Below, piece by piece: positions 41,535 to 49,736 of a DNA stretch of 64,000 bases; within the stretch, counting starts at the first letter, position 1; every line of letters begins with the position of its first letter. Under the pieces are notes generated by a model, which was not told the DNA's origin, searched no databases, and saw only the letters and a program-made list of their open reading frames with translations. Source of the stretch: Catellatospora sichuanensis (GTDB lineage Bacteria > Actinomycetota > Actinomycetes > Mycobacteriales > Micromonosporaceae); contig NZ_ML660190.1 in NCBI RefSeq assembly GCF_007483665.1, positions 120,334 to 184,333 of the forward strand. The letters are read 5' to 3'. Both the position numbers and the translations under genes were made by a program.

Positions 41535-43202
41535 ATGTCGGCGGAACTGGTTAGAGTCGCGGCGATGATGTTCTTATTCCGCTCCCTGCGCCTGCGTCGC
41601 GCCGCCCGTGACCACTTCGGCTGGAATCGGTTGCGGCCCGCGCAGCTGGACGCCATGCGCGCCCTGCTGCGCGGCCGCGACGCGGTGGTGGTGCTGCCCA
41701 CCGGTGGCGGAAAGTCGGCCGTCTACCAGGTCACCGCGTCCCTCCTGAAGGGACCGACGGTGGTCATCTCGCCGCTGCTGGCACTGCAGCAGGACCAGAT
41801 CGCCAACCTCAACGACCGGGGCAACCCGGCCCTGCGGGCGGTGCGCATCAGCTCCGTGGAGACACCCGCCAAGCAGGCCGCGGCCCTGCAGGAGCTGCGG
41901 GCGGGCACGGCGCGCTTCCTGTTCATCACGCCCGAGCAGCTCAGCTCACCGGAGCGGATGGCCGAGGTGAAGGCGCTGCGCCCGGCGCTGGTCGCGGTGG
42001 ACGAGGCGCACTGCATCTCGTCCTGGGGCCACGACTTCCGGCCCGACTACCTGACCATCGGGCACCTGATCCGGGCCCTGGGCCGCCCGCCGGTGGTGGC
42101 GCTGACGGCCACCGCCTCGCCGCCGATGCGCGAGGACATCATCGCCCGGCTCGGGCTGCGCAAGCCCAAGGTGGTGCTGACCGGGCTGGACCGGCCCAAC
42201 CTGTTCCTGGAGGCCACCCACTGCCCCAGCGAGGACTACCGCTGGCGGCGGCTGCTCAAGCTGCTGGAGGAGGCCACCCCACCGGGCATCGTGTACGTGG
42301 CGACCCGGCGCGCCGCCGAGGAACTCGCCCAGCGGCTGAACGAGGCGGGTCACGAGGCCACGGCATACCACGGCGGCCTGGCGGCCGGGGTGCGCGCCCG
42401 CGCGCACGAGGCGTTCCTCGCCGACCGGGTGCCGATCATGGTCGCCACGTCGGCCTTCGGCATGGGCATCGACAAGCCGAACATCCGCTTCGTGGTGCAC
42501 ATGGCTCTGCCCGACTCCCCCGACAGCTACCTGCAGGAGATCGGCCGGGCCGGCCGCGACGGCGACCCCGCCCACGCGCTGCTGCTGCACCGGGCCGAGG
42601 ACGTGGCCCTGCAACGCTTCTTCAACGGCGGCGCGCCCGACCTCGCCGAGCTGCGCACCGTCGCCGCGGCTCTGCACAGCGGCCCGATCACCAAGACGGC
42701 CCTGGCCAAGACCACCGGCTACCCCGCCCGCAAGCTCGCCGCGCACCTCAGCCTGCTGGAGCAGGTCGGCGCGGTGGCAACGGGGAACAAGGGCGAGCTG
42801 AGCGTGCCGCGCTTCGCACCGCTGCCCGATCAGGCGGCCCGCGACGCGATCGCCGAGCACGGGCGGTACCAGGCGGGCCAGCGCTCGCGCACCGACATGA
42901 TGCGCCGGTTCGCGGAGATGCGCGGCTGCCGGGTGCAGGCGCTGCTGGGCTACTTCGGCGAGCAGCTCAACCAGACCTGCGGGCACTGCGACAGCTGCCA
43001 CGAGGGCACCTCGGAGGTGCTGCCCGACGACGGCCTGCCGTATCCGCTGCACAGCACGGTGCGCCATGCCGACTGGGGCACCGGCATGGTGCTCGGTTAC
43101 GAGAAGGACCGGATGACGGTCCTGTTCGACCAGGTCGGCTACAAGACCCTGGCCGTCGCCGTGGTGACCGCGCAGAACCTGCTGGTCCTCGAACGCGGCT
43201 GA
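41535..43202 (+). CDS. RecQ family ATP-dependent DNA helicase
   Basis: A 555-residue 3'-5' helicase. Walker A LPTGGGKS at residues 54-61, DEAH at 156-159, the aromatic-rich SWGHDFRPDY loop and TATASP follow. Helicase motifs V and VI are ATSAFGMGIDKPNIRFVVH and YLQEIGRAGRDG. The zinc-binding RQC region is RGCRVQALLGYFGE...CGHCDSC. A C-terminal extension (STVRHADWGTGMVLGYEKDRMTVLFD) replaces a canonical HRDC domain. It acts in recombination and fork repair. It may start at internal ATGs 41565 or 41568. Confidence 0.9.
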   Translation: MSAELVRVAAMMFLFRSLRLRRAARDHFGWNRLRPAQLDAMRALLRGRDAVVVLPTGGGKSAVYQVTASLLKGPTVVISPLLALQQDQIANLNDRGNPALRAVRISSVETPAKQAAALQELRAGTARFLFITPEQLSSPERMAEVKALRPALVAVDEAHCISSWGHDFRPDYLTIGHLIRALGRPPVVALTATASPPMREDIIARLGLRKPKVVLTGLDRPNLFLEATHCPSEDYRWRRLLKLLEEATPPGIVYVATRRAAEELAQRLNEAGHEATAYHGGLAAGVRARAHEAFLADRVPIMVATSAFGMGIDKPNIRFVVHMALPDSPDSYLQEIGRAGRDGDPAHALLLHRAEDVALQRFFNGGAPDLAELRTVAAALHSGPITKTALAKTTGYPARKLAAHLSLLEQVGAVATGNKGELSVPRFAPLPDQAARDAIAEHGRYQAGQRSRTDMMRRFAEMRGCRVQALLGYFGEQLNQTCGHCDSCHEGTSEVLPDDGLPYPLHSTVRHADWGTGMVLGYEKDRMTVLFDQVGYKTLAVAVVTAQNLLVLERG

Positions 43203-43204
43203 CG

Positions 43205-43245
43205 CCGCCGGGCCCGACCGGGGAAGACAAGGACGGGCCCGGCGG
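43205..43245 (+). terminator. Hairpin after recQ
   Basis: CCGCCGGGCCCG and CGGGCCCGGCGG form a perfect 12-bp stem around a 17-nt loop, starting 2 bp past the stop codon. No U tract follows. Confidence 0.7.
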
Positions 43246-43293
43246 GGTCAGGTCAGCAGAGGCCGCCGCATCTCACCAGGATCCCCTGGCCTT

Positions 43294-43368
43294 GATCGTC
43301 CGACTTGCCCGGCAGGTGTGCGTATCTTGCACGCCCATACGCCCCCTTGCCCGGCAAGTCGAGCGATC
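43294..43368. repeat. 75-bp REP-like palindromic element, copy 1
   Basis: The arms GATCGTCCGACTTGCCCGGCA-type (43294-43314) and their complement (43348-43368) match at 18 of 21 positions. The centre contains GTATCTTGCACGC. A second element of the same length, with the same arms and centre but inverted, lies at 63037-63111. Both sit in convergent gene gaps. It resembles non-autonomous mobile or REP elements. Confidence 0.75.
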
Positions 43369-43375
43369 TTCCAGG

Positions 43376-44836
43376 TCAGTGCACGTCGTGTGTGGACAGT
43401 GCGGCGGCGGCGTCCGCGTCGTAGCTGCGCCAGGCACGGAGCACGATCAGGCTGCCCACCACGAGCGGCGCGATGACCACGGCGTACGCCAGGCGCAGCG
43501 AGCCGGTGGCGTCCGAGGCCTCGCCGATGAGCCAGGGCCCGAGCGCGCCGCCCAGGGTGATCACCGACTGGAGCACCGCGAAGCCCAGGCCACGCCGGGA
43601 CGCGGCGACCACGTCGGCGTTGGCCGCCGTCAGGTTCGCGATCGCCCCGGCGAAGCCGACGTTGGCGAGTCCGAAGCAGACCACCTGCGGCACGAACGGG
43701 CCGACCGCCACCGCCCCGGCCAGCGCGACGGTGCCGAACAGCAACGACCAGCCGCCCAGCAGCACCCGCCAGCCTGGACGGCGGCCGTGCCCGCGGTCGC
43801 CGAGCCAGCTGCCCAGGCCGATGCCGGCGAGGATGCCGACCAGGCCCGCGCCGCCGCCCACCGCGGCCGAGGCGGCCTCGTCGAGCCCGAACTCGCGCTG
43901 GTAGAACGACGGCATCCAGAAGAACAGCCCGCCCAACCCGAAGAACAGGATGCTCAGCCCGCTCACCACGGAACGGAGCGTGCGGATCCCCCACAGCTCA
44001 CGCACCTGCGTGACCAGTCCCGACATTCCCGCGCTCCGGGGCGCGACCGCAGGGCCTGCCTCCGGCGCCCCGCCGGCCGGACCGGTGGCCTCCGCCACGG
44101 CAGCCGTCGAGCCGTCCGGCACCGCGGGCGACCGCTGGGCCGGTGTGCCCCCGGCGGGGTCGGCGTACCAGGAGCTCAGGCGGTCGCCGACGCCGCGGAC
44201 CGGCTCGCGCACGGTGAGCATGAGCACCGCGATGACCGCGCCGGGGATGGCGACGAGGAAGAAGCCGGTGCGCCAGTCGTACGCCTTCGCCAGCGCCCCG
44301 CCCGCGATGACCCCGATCGGCAGGCCGGCGAAGTAGGCGGCGCGTTCGAGGCCGTAGGCGCGGGCCCGGCTCGGCCCCGGGTAGAGGTCGCCGAGCAGGC
44401 TGGACGACGGCGGGTTGTAGAGCTGACCGGCCGCACCGAGCAGCACCCGCACCCCGAAGAGCATGGCGTAGGAGCCGGCCAGGCCGGTGCCGAGGGTGAG
44501 CAGCGCCCACACCGCGACCACGGCGGCCACGGTCCAGGTGCGCCGCCCGGTGTCGGCCAGCCGCCCGGCGGGCAGCAGCAGGAGCACCGCGGCGATCGCC
44601 CCGGCGGTGGCGATGGCGCCCGCCGCACCGTCGTCGAACCCGAATTCGCGCTGGATGGCCGGCAGCGCCCCGGCGAGCAGGTTGTACTCGATCCGGTCGA
44701 TCAGCGCGACCAGGGCGATGCAGACCGCGGGCCACCAGCCGAACGGGGCGGCGCGGCCGCGGGTGACCCGCACGGGTGGCCGCCCCGGATACGCGGCGAT
44801 CTCGCGGACCTGCTCGTCGACGACGGGTGCGGCCAT
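43376..44836 (-). CDS. MFS transporter (Spinster-like)
   Basis: A 486-residue membrane protein with twelve helices. It opens VCIALVALIDRIEYNLLAGALPAIQREFG, then LLLLPAGRLADTGRRTW (motif A). A long charged, Ala/Pro-rich central loop spans about residues 225-275. The second half begins RTLRSVVSGLSILFFGLGGLFFWMP. GGAGG precedes the ATG. Its promoter (-10 TAGGAT at 44885-44890) carries the GGAAAC-type operator shared with the CoA-transferase/HMG-CoA lyase locus. It may therefore import the substrate of that pathway; this is inferred. Confidence 0.85.
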   Translation of the reverse strand: MAAPVVDEQVREIAAYPGRPPVRVTRGRAAPFGWWPAVCIALVALIDRIEYNLLAGALPAIQREFGFDDGAAGAIATAGAIAAVLLLLPAGRLADTGRRTWTVAAVVAVWALLTLGTGLAGSYAMLFGVRVLLGAAGQLYNPPSSSLLGDLYPGPSRARAYGLERAAYFAGLPIGVIAGGALAKAYDWRTGFFLVAIPGAVIAVLMLTVREPVRGVGDRLSSWYADPAGGTPAQRSPAVPDGSTAAVAEATGPAGGAPEAGPAVAPRSAGMSGLVTQVRELWGIRTLRSVVSGLSILFFGLGGLFFWMPSFYQREFGLDEAASAAVGGGAGLVGILAGIGLGSWLGDRGHGRRPGWRVLLGGWSLLFGTVALAGAVAVGPFVPQVVCFGLANVGFAGAIANLTAANADVVAASRRGLGFAVLQSVITLGGALGPWLIGEASDATGSLRLAYAVVIAPLVVGSLIVLRAWRSYDADAAAALSTHDVH

Positions 44837-44884
44837 GTGCCTGACCTCCAGGGCTCGACCGGGCGGTCCGGCCCGGTGCCGTGC

Positions 44885-44911
44885 ATCCTATGTACGGGAA
44901 ACGGCGTTTCG
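44885..44911 (-). promoter_or_regulatory. Operator site 1 with -10 of the MFS gene
   Basis: GGAAAC-GGC-GTTTCG (44897-44911) lies immediately upstream of the minus-strand -10 TAGGAT (44890-44885). From GCATCCTATG through GTTTCGCTAGAGGAACC this promoter is nearly identical to the one at 54037-54077. A repressor bound here would cover the -35/-10 spacer. Confidence 0.6.
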
Positions 44912-44992
44912 CTAGAGGAACCATGTTGCGATCGATCGACGCACTCCGGCGAAACCCGCTGCGCCGCAGGTGCGGCGGCCTAGCCTGAGGAC

Positions 44993-46249
44993 ATGGCGGA
45001 ACACTGCGACGTGGCCGTCGTCGGCGCAGGCCTGGCCGGCCTGGTCGCCGCCCGGCGGATCACCGAGGCAGGCCTGCGGGTGACCGTGCTGGAGGCGGCC
45101 GACGACATCGGCGGGCGGGTGCGCACCGACACCGTCGACGGCTTCCTGCTGGACCGCGGCTTCCAGACCCTTTGCCCGGCGTACCCGGCGCTGCAGGACG
45201 AGTGCGACCTGGCCGACCTGCACCTGCGGCCGTTCACCCGCGGACTCGCGGTGCACTGGGGCGGGCGCACCCACCACCTGCGTCCCGGCCCGACCGCGGC
45301 CCTCGCGCTGGCCGCCGGACTGGTGCCGCCCGCCGACGGGCTGACGCTGGTCGAGCTGGCGGCCCGGGACACGCTCGGCTCGACCGCCGCGGTGCTGCGC
45401 CAACCCGACCTGACCACCCTCGACGAACTCAAGGCGGCCGACCTGTCGCCGGTGACGGTCGACCGGGTGCTGCGCCCGTTCCTGGCCGGGGTGTTCCTCG
45501 AGGACCGGCTCGACACCTCGGGCCGCTTCTTCCATCTCATGTGGCGCATGTTCCTGCGCGGCGGCGCGGCCGTGCCCGCCCGGGGCATGCAGGCCCTGCC
45601 CCGGCTGCTCGCGGCCCGGCTGCCCGCCGGGACGATCCACACGGGGGCGCGGGTCGACGGGCTGACCCCGCACGGCGTGGCGGTGCACGGCGGCGACGAG
45701 ATCGTCGCGCGGGCCGTCGTGGTGGCCACGGACGGGGCCGCCGCCGCGGCACTGCTGCCCGGCCTGCGCGCACCCGCCTGGCACGGGGTGACCACCTTCT
45801 ACCACGCCTGCTTCGGGGCTCCGTCCGCCCATCCGATGCTGACCGTGGACCCCGGGAGCGGCGGCCTGCTGACCAACACCGTGGTGCTCACGGCGGCCGC
45901 GGCCGGGTATGCCACCGACGGCCGGGCACTGATCGCGACGTCCACCCTGGACACCGCCACACCGGTCGACGAGCTGGAACGGGCGATCCGAGCCCGGCTG
46001 TCCGTGCTGTACGAGGTGCCGACCGACGGCTGGCAGTTCCTGGACGCGTACCGCATCCCGCACGCGCTGCCGGCGATGCCCGCACCGCACCGGATGCGCC
46101 GCCCGGTGCGCCACGGCTACGGGCGCTACGTGTGCGGCGACCACCGCGACACCAGCTCGATCCAGGGCGCCCTGGTCTCCGGCCGTCGTGCGGCGAACGC
46201 TGTGCTGGCCGACCTCGGCGCGCGCGTCTACGCGGCGGGCCGAGTCTGA
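44993..46249 (+). CDS. FAD-dependent amine oxidase/phytoene desaturase-like oxidoreductase
   Basis: A 418-residue flavoprotein. The dinucleotide fold is at the N-terminus: CDVAVVGAGLAGLVAARRITEAGLRVTVLEAADDIGGRVRTD. LDRGFQTLCPAYPAL and the C-terminal FAD-contacting GYGRYVCGDHRDTSSIQGALVSGRRAANAV follow. It resembles protoporphyrinogen-oxidase or amine-oxidase superfamily members. It is divergent from the MFS gene across a gap carrying the operator. Substrate unknown. Confidence 0.82.
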   Translation: MAEHCDVAVVGAGLAGLVAARRITEAGLRVTVLEAADDIGGRVRTDTVDGFLLDRGFQTLCPAYPALQDECDLADLHLRPFTRGLAVHWGGRTHHLRPGPTAALALAAGLVPPADGLTLVELAARDTLGSTAAVLRQPDLTTLDELKAADLSPVTVDRVLRPFLAGVFLEDRLDTSGRFFHLMWRMFLRGGAAVPARGMQALPRLLAARLPAGTIHTGARVDGLTPHGVAVHGGDEIVARAVVVATDGAAAAALLPGLRAPAWHGVTTFYHACFGAPSAHPMLTVDPGSGGLLTNTVVLTAAAAGYATDGRALIATSTLDTATPVDELERAIRARLSVLYEVPTDGWQFLDAYRIPHALPAMPAPHRMRRPVRHGYGRYVCGDHRDTSSIQGALVSGRRAANAVLADLGARVYAAGRV

Positions 46250-46291
46250 ATCCCGCCGCGCCCTGCTCCGGCCGCGCGGACAACCGGCGGT

Positions 46292-46333
46292 GGTGCCGGG
46301 TGCGATCCGCGATCGGCGGCCGCACCCGGCACC
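46292..46333. terminator. Bidirectional hairpin terminator
   Basis: GGTGCCGGGTGCG and CGCACCCGGCACC form a perfect 13-bp stem with a 16-nt loop in the convergent gap between the flavoprotein and the hydrolase gene. Confidence 0.75.
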
Positions 46334-46345
46334 CCCCGTGCTCAC

Positions 46346-47242
46346 CTAGGCGACGCCCTCGAAGACGACCTGTGGGTCGCTCGTCGCGCCGGGTCCCCAG
46401 ACGGCGTTGTAGGCCGTGGTGTCCCCCGCCAGGTAGTAGCGGAACCAGTCGGTCAGCACCCGCCGCGTGATCTGCAGCTGGGTCGCCCGGCTGATGGTGC
46501 CGCTGTCGCAGAAGACCGACGAGGAGTCGATGAAGCCGCAGTGGAAGCCGCCGACGATGGTGCGCAGCTGCTTGGGGGCGGGCTTGGCCTGGTAGATGGG
46601 GCGCTGGTGGCTCGCGATCGGCGCGGTGCCGTCCCTCTCCCCCGCGACCAGCATCATCGGCACCCGCACCGAAGCCGCGGCGGTGGCCGCCGACGGGTTG
46701 GTCTCCGCGGCGGCGAGGTTGGCCACCGTGGTGACCGCGGGGTTGCGGGCTGCGGCCAGCACGCTCGCGCCCGCGCCCATGGAGTGGCCGGACAGCCCCA
46801 GCTTGGTGGTGACGATGTGCGCGTTGAACCGGGAGCCCGCCGTGGTGTCCTGCGCGACCAGCCAGGTGAGCTGCGCGTTGAGGTCGTCGGCGAAAGCGCT
46901 GTGGCTCGGGAACAGGCTGCCCTGCGAGGTCGGCGCGGCCACCACGAAGCCCCAGGAGGCCAGGTGCTGCATGGTGCTGTAGTACTTGCTGACGCCCTGC
47001 AGGAAGCCGTGTCCGAACGCGATGGCCGGGAAGCGTCCGGCGGCCACGGCCGCGTTCTGCCCCGCGGCGGCCGCCGGGTAGTAGATCCGGGCGCTGAAGG
47101 AGCGCCCGGAGGCGCTGACCGAGGCGTCGACATAACCCACGGCGTACGCACCGGGGGTGGAGCTGTCGGCCGCGGCGGGCGAACCCACGCCCGCCACCGC
47201 GGCGGTGATCACTGCCAGTACGAGGATCGCTCGTCTGAACAT
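46346..47242 (-). CDS. Secreted alpha/beta hydrolase (dienelactone hydrolase/polyester hydrolase-like)
   Basis: A 298-residue exported serine hydrolase. Signal peptide about residues 1-26. The oxyanion region is FGHGFLQGVSKYYSTMQHLASWGFVV, the nucleophile elbow is GLSGHSMGAGASVLA (GHSMG), the acid is near MLVAGERDGTAPI and the histidine in GGFHCGF. The layout matches chlorophyllase/PETase-like esterases, but the cutinase-type histidine context differs. Two late cysteines may form a disulfide. AGAGG precedes the ATG. It likely cleaves an ester outside the cell. Confidence 0.78.
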   Translation of the reverse strand: MFRRAILVLAVITAAVAGVGSPAAADSSTPGAYAVGYVDASVSASGRSFSARIYYPAAAAGQNAAVAAGRFPAIAFGHGFLQGVSKYYSTMQHLASWGFVVAAPTSQGSLFPSHSAFADDLNAQLTWLVAQDTTAGSRFNAHIVTTKLGLSGHSMGAGASVLAAARNPAVTTVANLAAAETNPSAATAAASVRVPMMLVAGERDGTAPIASHQRPIYQAKPAPKQLRTIVGGFHCGFIDSSSVFCDSGTISRATQLQITRRVLTDWFRYYLAGDTTAYNAVWGPGATSDPQVVFEGVA

Positions 47243-47340
47243 CGATGTTCCTCTCATCGAGGGAATCTGGTTCGCACAGTGGAACACCGTTTCCCCTGAC
47301 GGGACAAGAAATGATTTATGCCAACATATCGATACGCAGG

Positions 47341-48111
47341 TCAGGCTGCCCAGGACGGCTTGCGCCGCTGCAGGAACGCGGTCATGCCCTCGATCGCTTC
47401 ATCCGTGGCGAACAGCCGCGCCGACTCCTCGGCCAGCCGCGCCCCGTGCTCGTCCAGGGCGCGCCGCACCGCCGCCGTGGTCAGCAGCTTCGACGCGGCC
47501 AGTCCCTGCGGTGAGGCGGCACGCAGCCCCACCAGCACCTCTGCCAGCAGCGTGTCCACATCGTCCCCGGCCTGGGTGACCAGACCGCAGGCGACCGCAG
47601 CCGCGGCGTCGAACACCTCGCCGGTCAGGTAGTAGCGGGCGGCGGCGCGTTCGGGCATCCGGGTGAGCGTGGTCAGCGAGATCACGGCAGGGGCGACCCC
47701 GAGCCTGGCCTCGGTGAACGCGAATCCAGCCGTGGGCCCGGCCAGCGCGATGTCGCACGCGCCGAGCAGGCCCAGCCCGCCCGCGCGCACCTGGCCGTCG
47801 ATCCGCGCCACCACCGGCTTGGGCAGCTCGACGATGGCGCGCAACAACCCCAGCAGGCGCGCCGTGCCCTCGGCGATACCGCCGCCGGCGGCCTCGGTCA
47901 GGTCCGCGCCGGCGCAGAAGACCCGGCCGGTATGGGTGAGCACCACGGCGCGCACGCCGGGATCGGCCGCCGCGGCGGCCAGCGCATCGCCGAGTTGTGC
48001 GACGAGCGCCGCGGACAGGGCGTTGCGGTTGTGCGGGGAGTCCAGCGTCAGCGTCGCGACGCCGCGCTCCACCGTCGAGGTCACGAGGTTCAGCACGGCG
48101 TCCACCCTCAT
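47341..48111 (-). CDS. Enoyl-CoA hydratase/isomerase family protein
   Basis: A 256-residue crotonase-fold protein. Oxyanion-hole segments are FCAGADLTEAA and VARIDGQVRAGGLGLLGACDIALAG. The second hydratase glutamate position falls near GFAFTEARLGVAPAVISL, typical of acyl-CoA hydratases of carboxylic-acid catabolism. ATG 48111 is preferred to a TTG seven codons upstream. It is divergent from an aldehyde dehydrogenase/acyl-CoA ligase operon across a perfect 14-bp palindrome. Confidence 0.85.
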   Translation of the reverse strand: MRVDAVLNLVTSTVERGVATLTLDSPHNRNALSAALVAQLGDALAAAAADPGVRAVVLTHTGRVFCAGADLTEAAGGGIAEGTARLLGLLRAIVELPKPVVARIDGQVRAGGLGLLGACDIALAGPTAGFAFTEARLGVAPAVISLTTLTRMPERAAARYYLTGEVFDAAAAVACGLVTQAGDDVDTLLAEVLVGLRAASPQGLAASKLLTTAAVRRALDEHGARLAEESARLFATDEAIEGMTAFLQRRKPSWAA

Positions 48112-48128
48112 CACCACGTCAATAAAAG

Positions 48129-48142
48129 TCAAGCGCGCTTGA
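48129..48142. promoter_or_regulatory. Perfect palindrome TCAAGCGCGCTTGA
   Basis: A 14-bp perfect palindrome flanked by A- and T-rich bases (ATAAA/TTTAT) lies between the enoyl-CoA hydratase and aldehyde dehydrogenase genes. It looks like a TetR-family acyl-CoA-responsive operator controlling both directions. No TetR gene is in the window. Confidence 0.55.
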
Positions 48143-48213
48143 TTTATCTTGCGTTGACCTGGCTAAATGTGGCGACCTCTTGCGTTTGCGCCGCGAACGG
48201 CTACCGTGCACGC

Positions 48214-49716
48214 ATGGGCACCCCTGTATGCCGTGGGGCCGACGCCGTTCCGCTGGCGCCGCTCACCGGCGAGCCCCTCCCGCCCGTGCGGCAGTCCACT
48301 GCCGACGACGTCGCGCTGGCCTACGCCCGGGCCCGCGCGGCCCAGGTCGGCTGGGCGGCGCTGCCGCCGCTCGAGCGCGCCCGGCCGGTGCGCCGCTTCG
48401 CCGCGCTGCTGCTGCGCCGCCAGGACGAGATCCTCGACCTGGTGCAGCGCGAGACGGGCAAGGCCCGGCTGCACGCACACGAGGAGGTGCTCGACGCGGC
48501 GCTGGTCAGCACCTACTACGCCCGCCGCGCGCCGCGGCTGCTGCGGCCCCGCCGCCGCGGCGGTGCGCTGCCGCTGCTGACATACGCGGTCGAGGTGCGC
48601 CACCCGCTCGGCGTCGTCGGCGTGATCACGCCGTGGAACTATCCGCTGGCCCTCGCCGTCACCGACATCGTGCCCGCGCTGCTGGCCGGCAACGCGGTGG
48701 TGCACAAGCCGGACACCCAGACCGCGCGGACCGCGGCCTGGACCCGGGACCTGATGACCGAGGCCGGCCTGCCGGACGGGGTGTGGCAGCAGGTCACCGG
48801 CGAGCCCGCCGACATCGGCGACGCGATCCTCGACGGCGCGGACCACCTGTGCCTGACCGGTTCCACGGCCGCGGGCCGGGCGATCGCGACCCGTGCCGGG
48901 CGGCGGCTGATCGGCTGCTCGCTGGAGTTGGGCGGCAAGAACTCCCTGCTGGTACGCGCCGACGCCGACCTCGACCAGGCCGCCCAGGCCGCCGTACGGG
49001 CCTGCTTCGCCAGCGCCGGGCAGCTGTGCCTGTCCGCCGAGCGCATCATCGTGCACGAGAGCGTGCACGACGCGTTCCTGGACCGCTTCCTGCCGCTGGT
49101 GCGCGGCCTACGGCTGGCGGCCGACCTGGACTACGGCCCGCAGATGGGCTCGCTGAGCCTGCCCCGGGTGCTGGCCACGGTCCGCCGGCACCTCGACGAC
49201 GCGACGGCCCGCGGCGCGGTCGTGCTGGCCGGCGGCGCGGCGCGCCCGGACCTGGGCCCGCTGTTCCACGAACCGACCGTGCTGGCCGGGGTGACACCCG
49301 CGATGGCGGTGTATCGCGAGGAGACGTTCGGGCCGGTGGTGGCCGTGTTCGGCGTGCCCGGCGACGATGCCGCGGTCGCGCTGGCCAACGACACCGAGTA
49401 CGGCCTCAACGCCGCCGTGTTCAGCCGGGACAACGGCGCGGCGCGGGCGCTGGCCCGGCGGCTGCGGGCCGGGACCGTGAACATCAACGAGGGCTACGCG
49501 GCCGCGTACGCCTCGCATGACGCGCCCATGGGCGGCATGAGGTCGTCCGGGCTCGGCCGCCGCCACGGGACGGCCGGGCTGCTCGCCTACACCGCCTCGC
49601 AGACCATCGCCCACCAGCGGCTGAACCTCGCCCCGCCGGCCGGCCCCGGGCAGGCCCGCTACGCCCGCGCACTGACCGCCGCGGTGCGCGCCATGCAGTT
49701 GCTGCACCTACGCTGA
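48214..49716 (+). CDS. Aldehyde dehydrogenase (succinate-semialdehyde dehydrogenase-like)
   Basis: A 500-residue NAD(P)-dependent aldehyde dehydrogenase. PWN at 140-142 (VITPWNYPLAL), the general base E238 (CSLELGGKN), nucleophile C272 (ASAGQLCLSAER) and EETFGPVVAVF are all present. The N- and C-termini are longer than in short ALDHs. It is 20 bp ahead of an acyl-CoA ligase in one operon, consistent with converting an aldehyde to an acid that is then CoA-activated. Substrate unknown. Confidence 0.88.
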   Translation: MGTPVCRGADAVPLAPLTGEPLPPVRQSTADDVALAYARARAAQVGWAALPPLERARPVRRFAALLLRRQDEILDLVQRETGKARLHAHEEVLDAALVSTYYARRAPRLLRPRRRGGALPLLTYAVEVRHPLGVVGVITPWNYPLALAVTDIVPALLAGNAVVHKPDTQTARTAAWTRDLMTEAGLPDGVWQQVTGEPADIGDAILDGADHLCLTGSTAAGRAIATRAGRRLIGCSLELGGKNSLLVRADADLDQAAQAAVRACFASAGQLCLSAERIIVHESVHDAFLDRFLPLVRGLRLAADLDYGPQMGSLSLPRVLATVRRHLDDATARGAVVLAGGAARPDLGPLFHEPTVLAGVTPAMAVYREETFGPVVAVFGVPGDDAAVALANDTEYGLNAAVFSRDNGAARALARRLRAGTVNINEGYAAAYASHDAPMGGMRSSGLGRRHGTAGLLAYTASQTIAHQRLNLAPPAGPGQARYARALTAAVRAMQLLHLR

Positions 49717-49736
49717 CCCGTTCCGGAAAGGACAGC

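Noticed and set aside
47932-48213. N-terminal extension of the aldehyde dehydrogenase
   Set aside because: It would run through the divergent promoter and into the enoyl-CoA hydratase gene; family homology starts at 48214.
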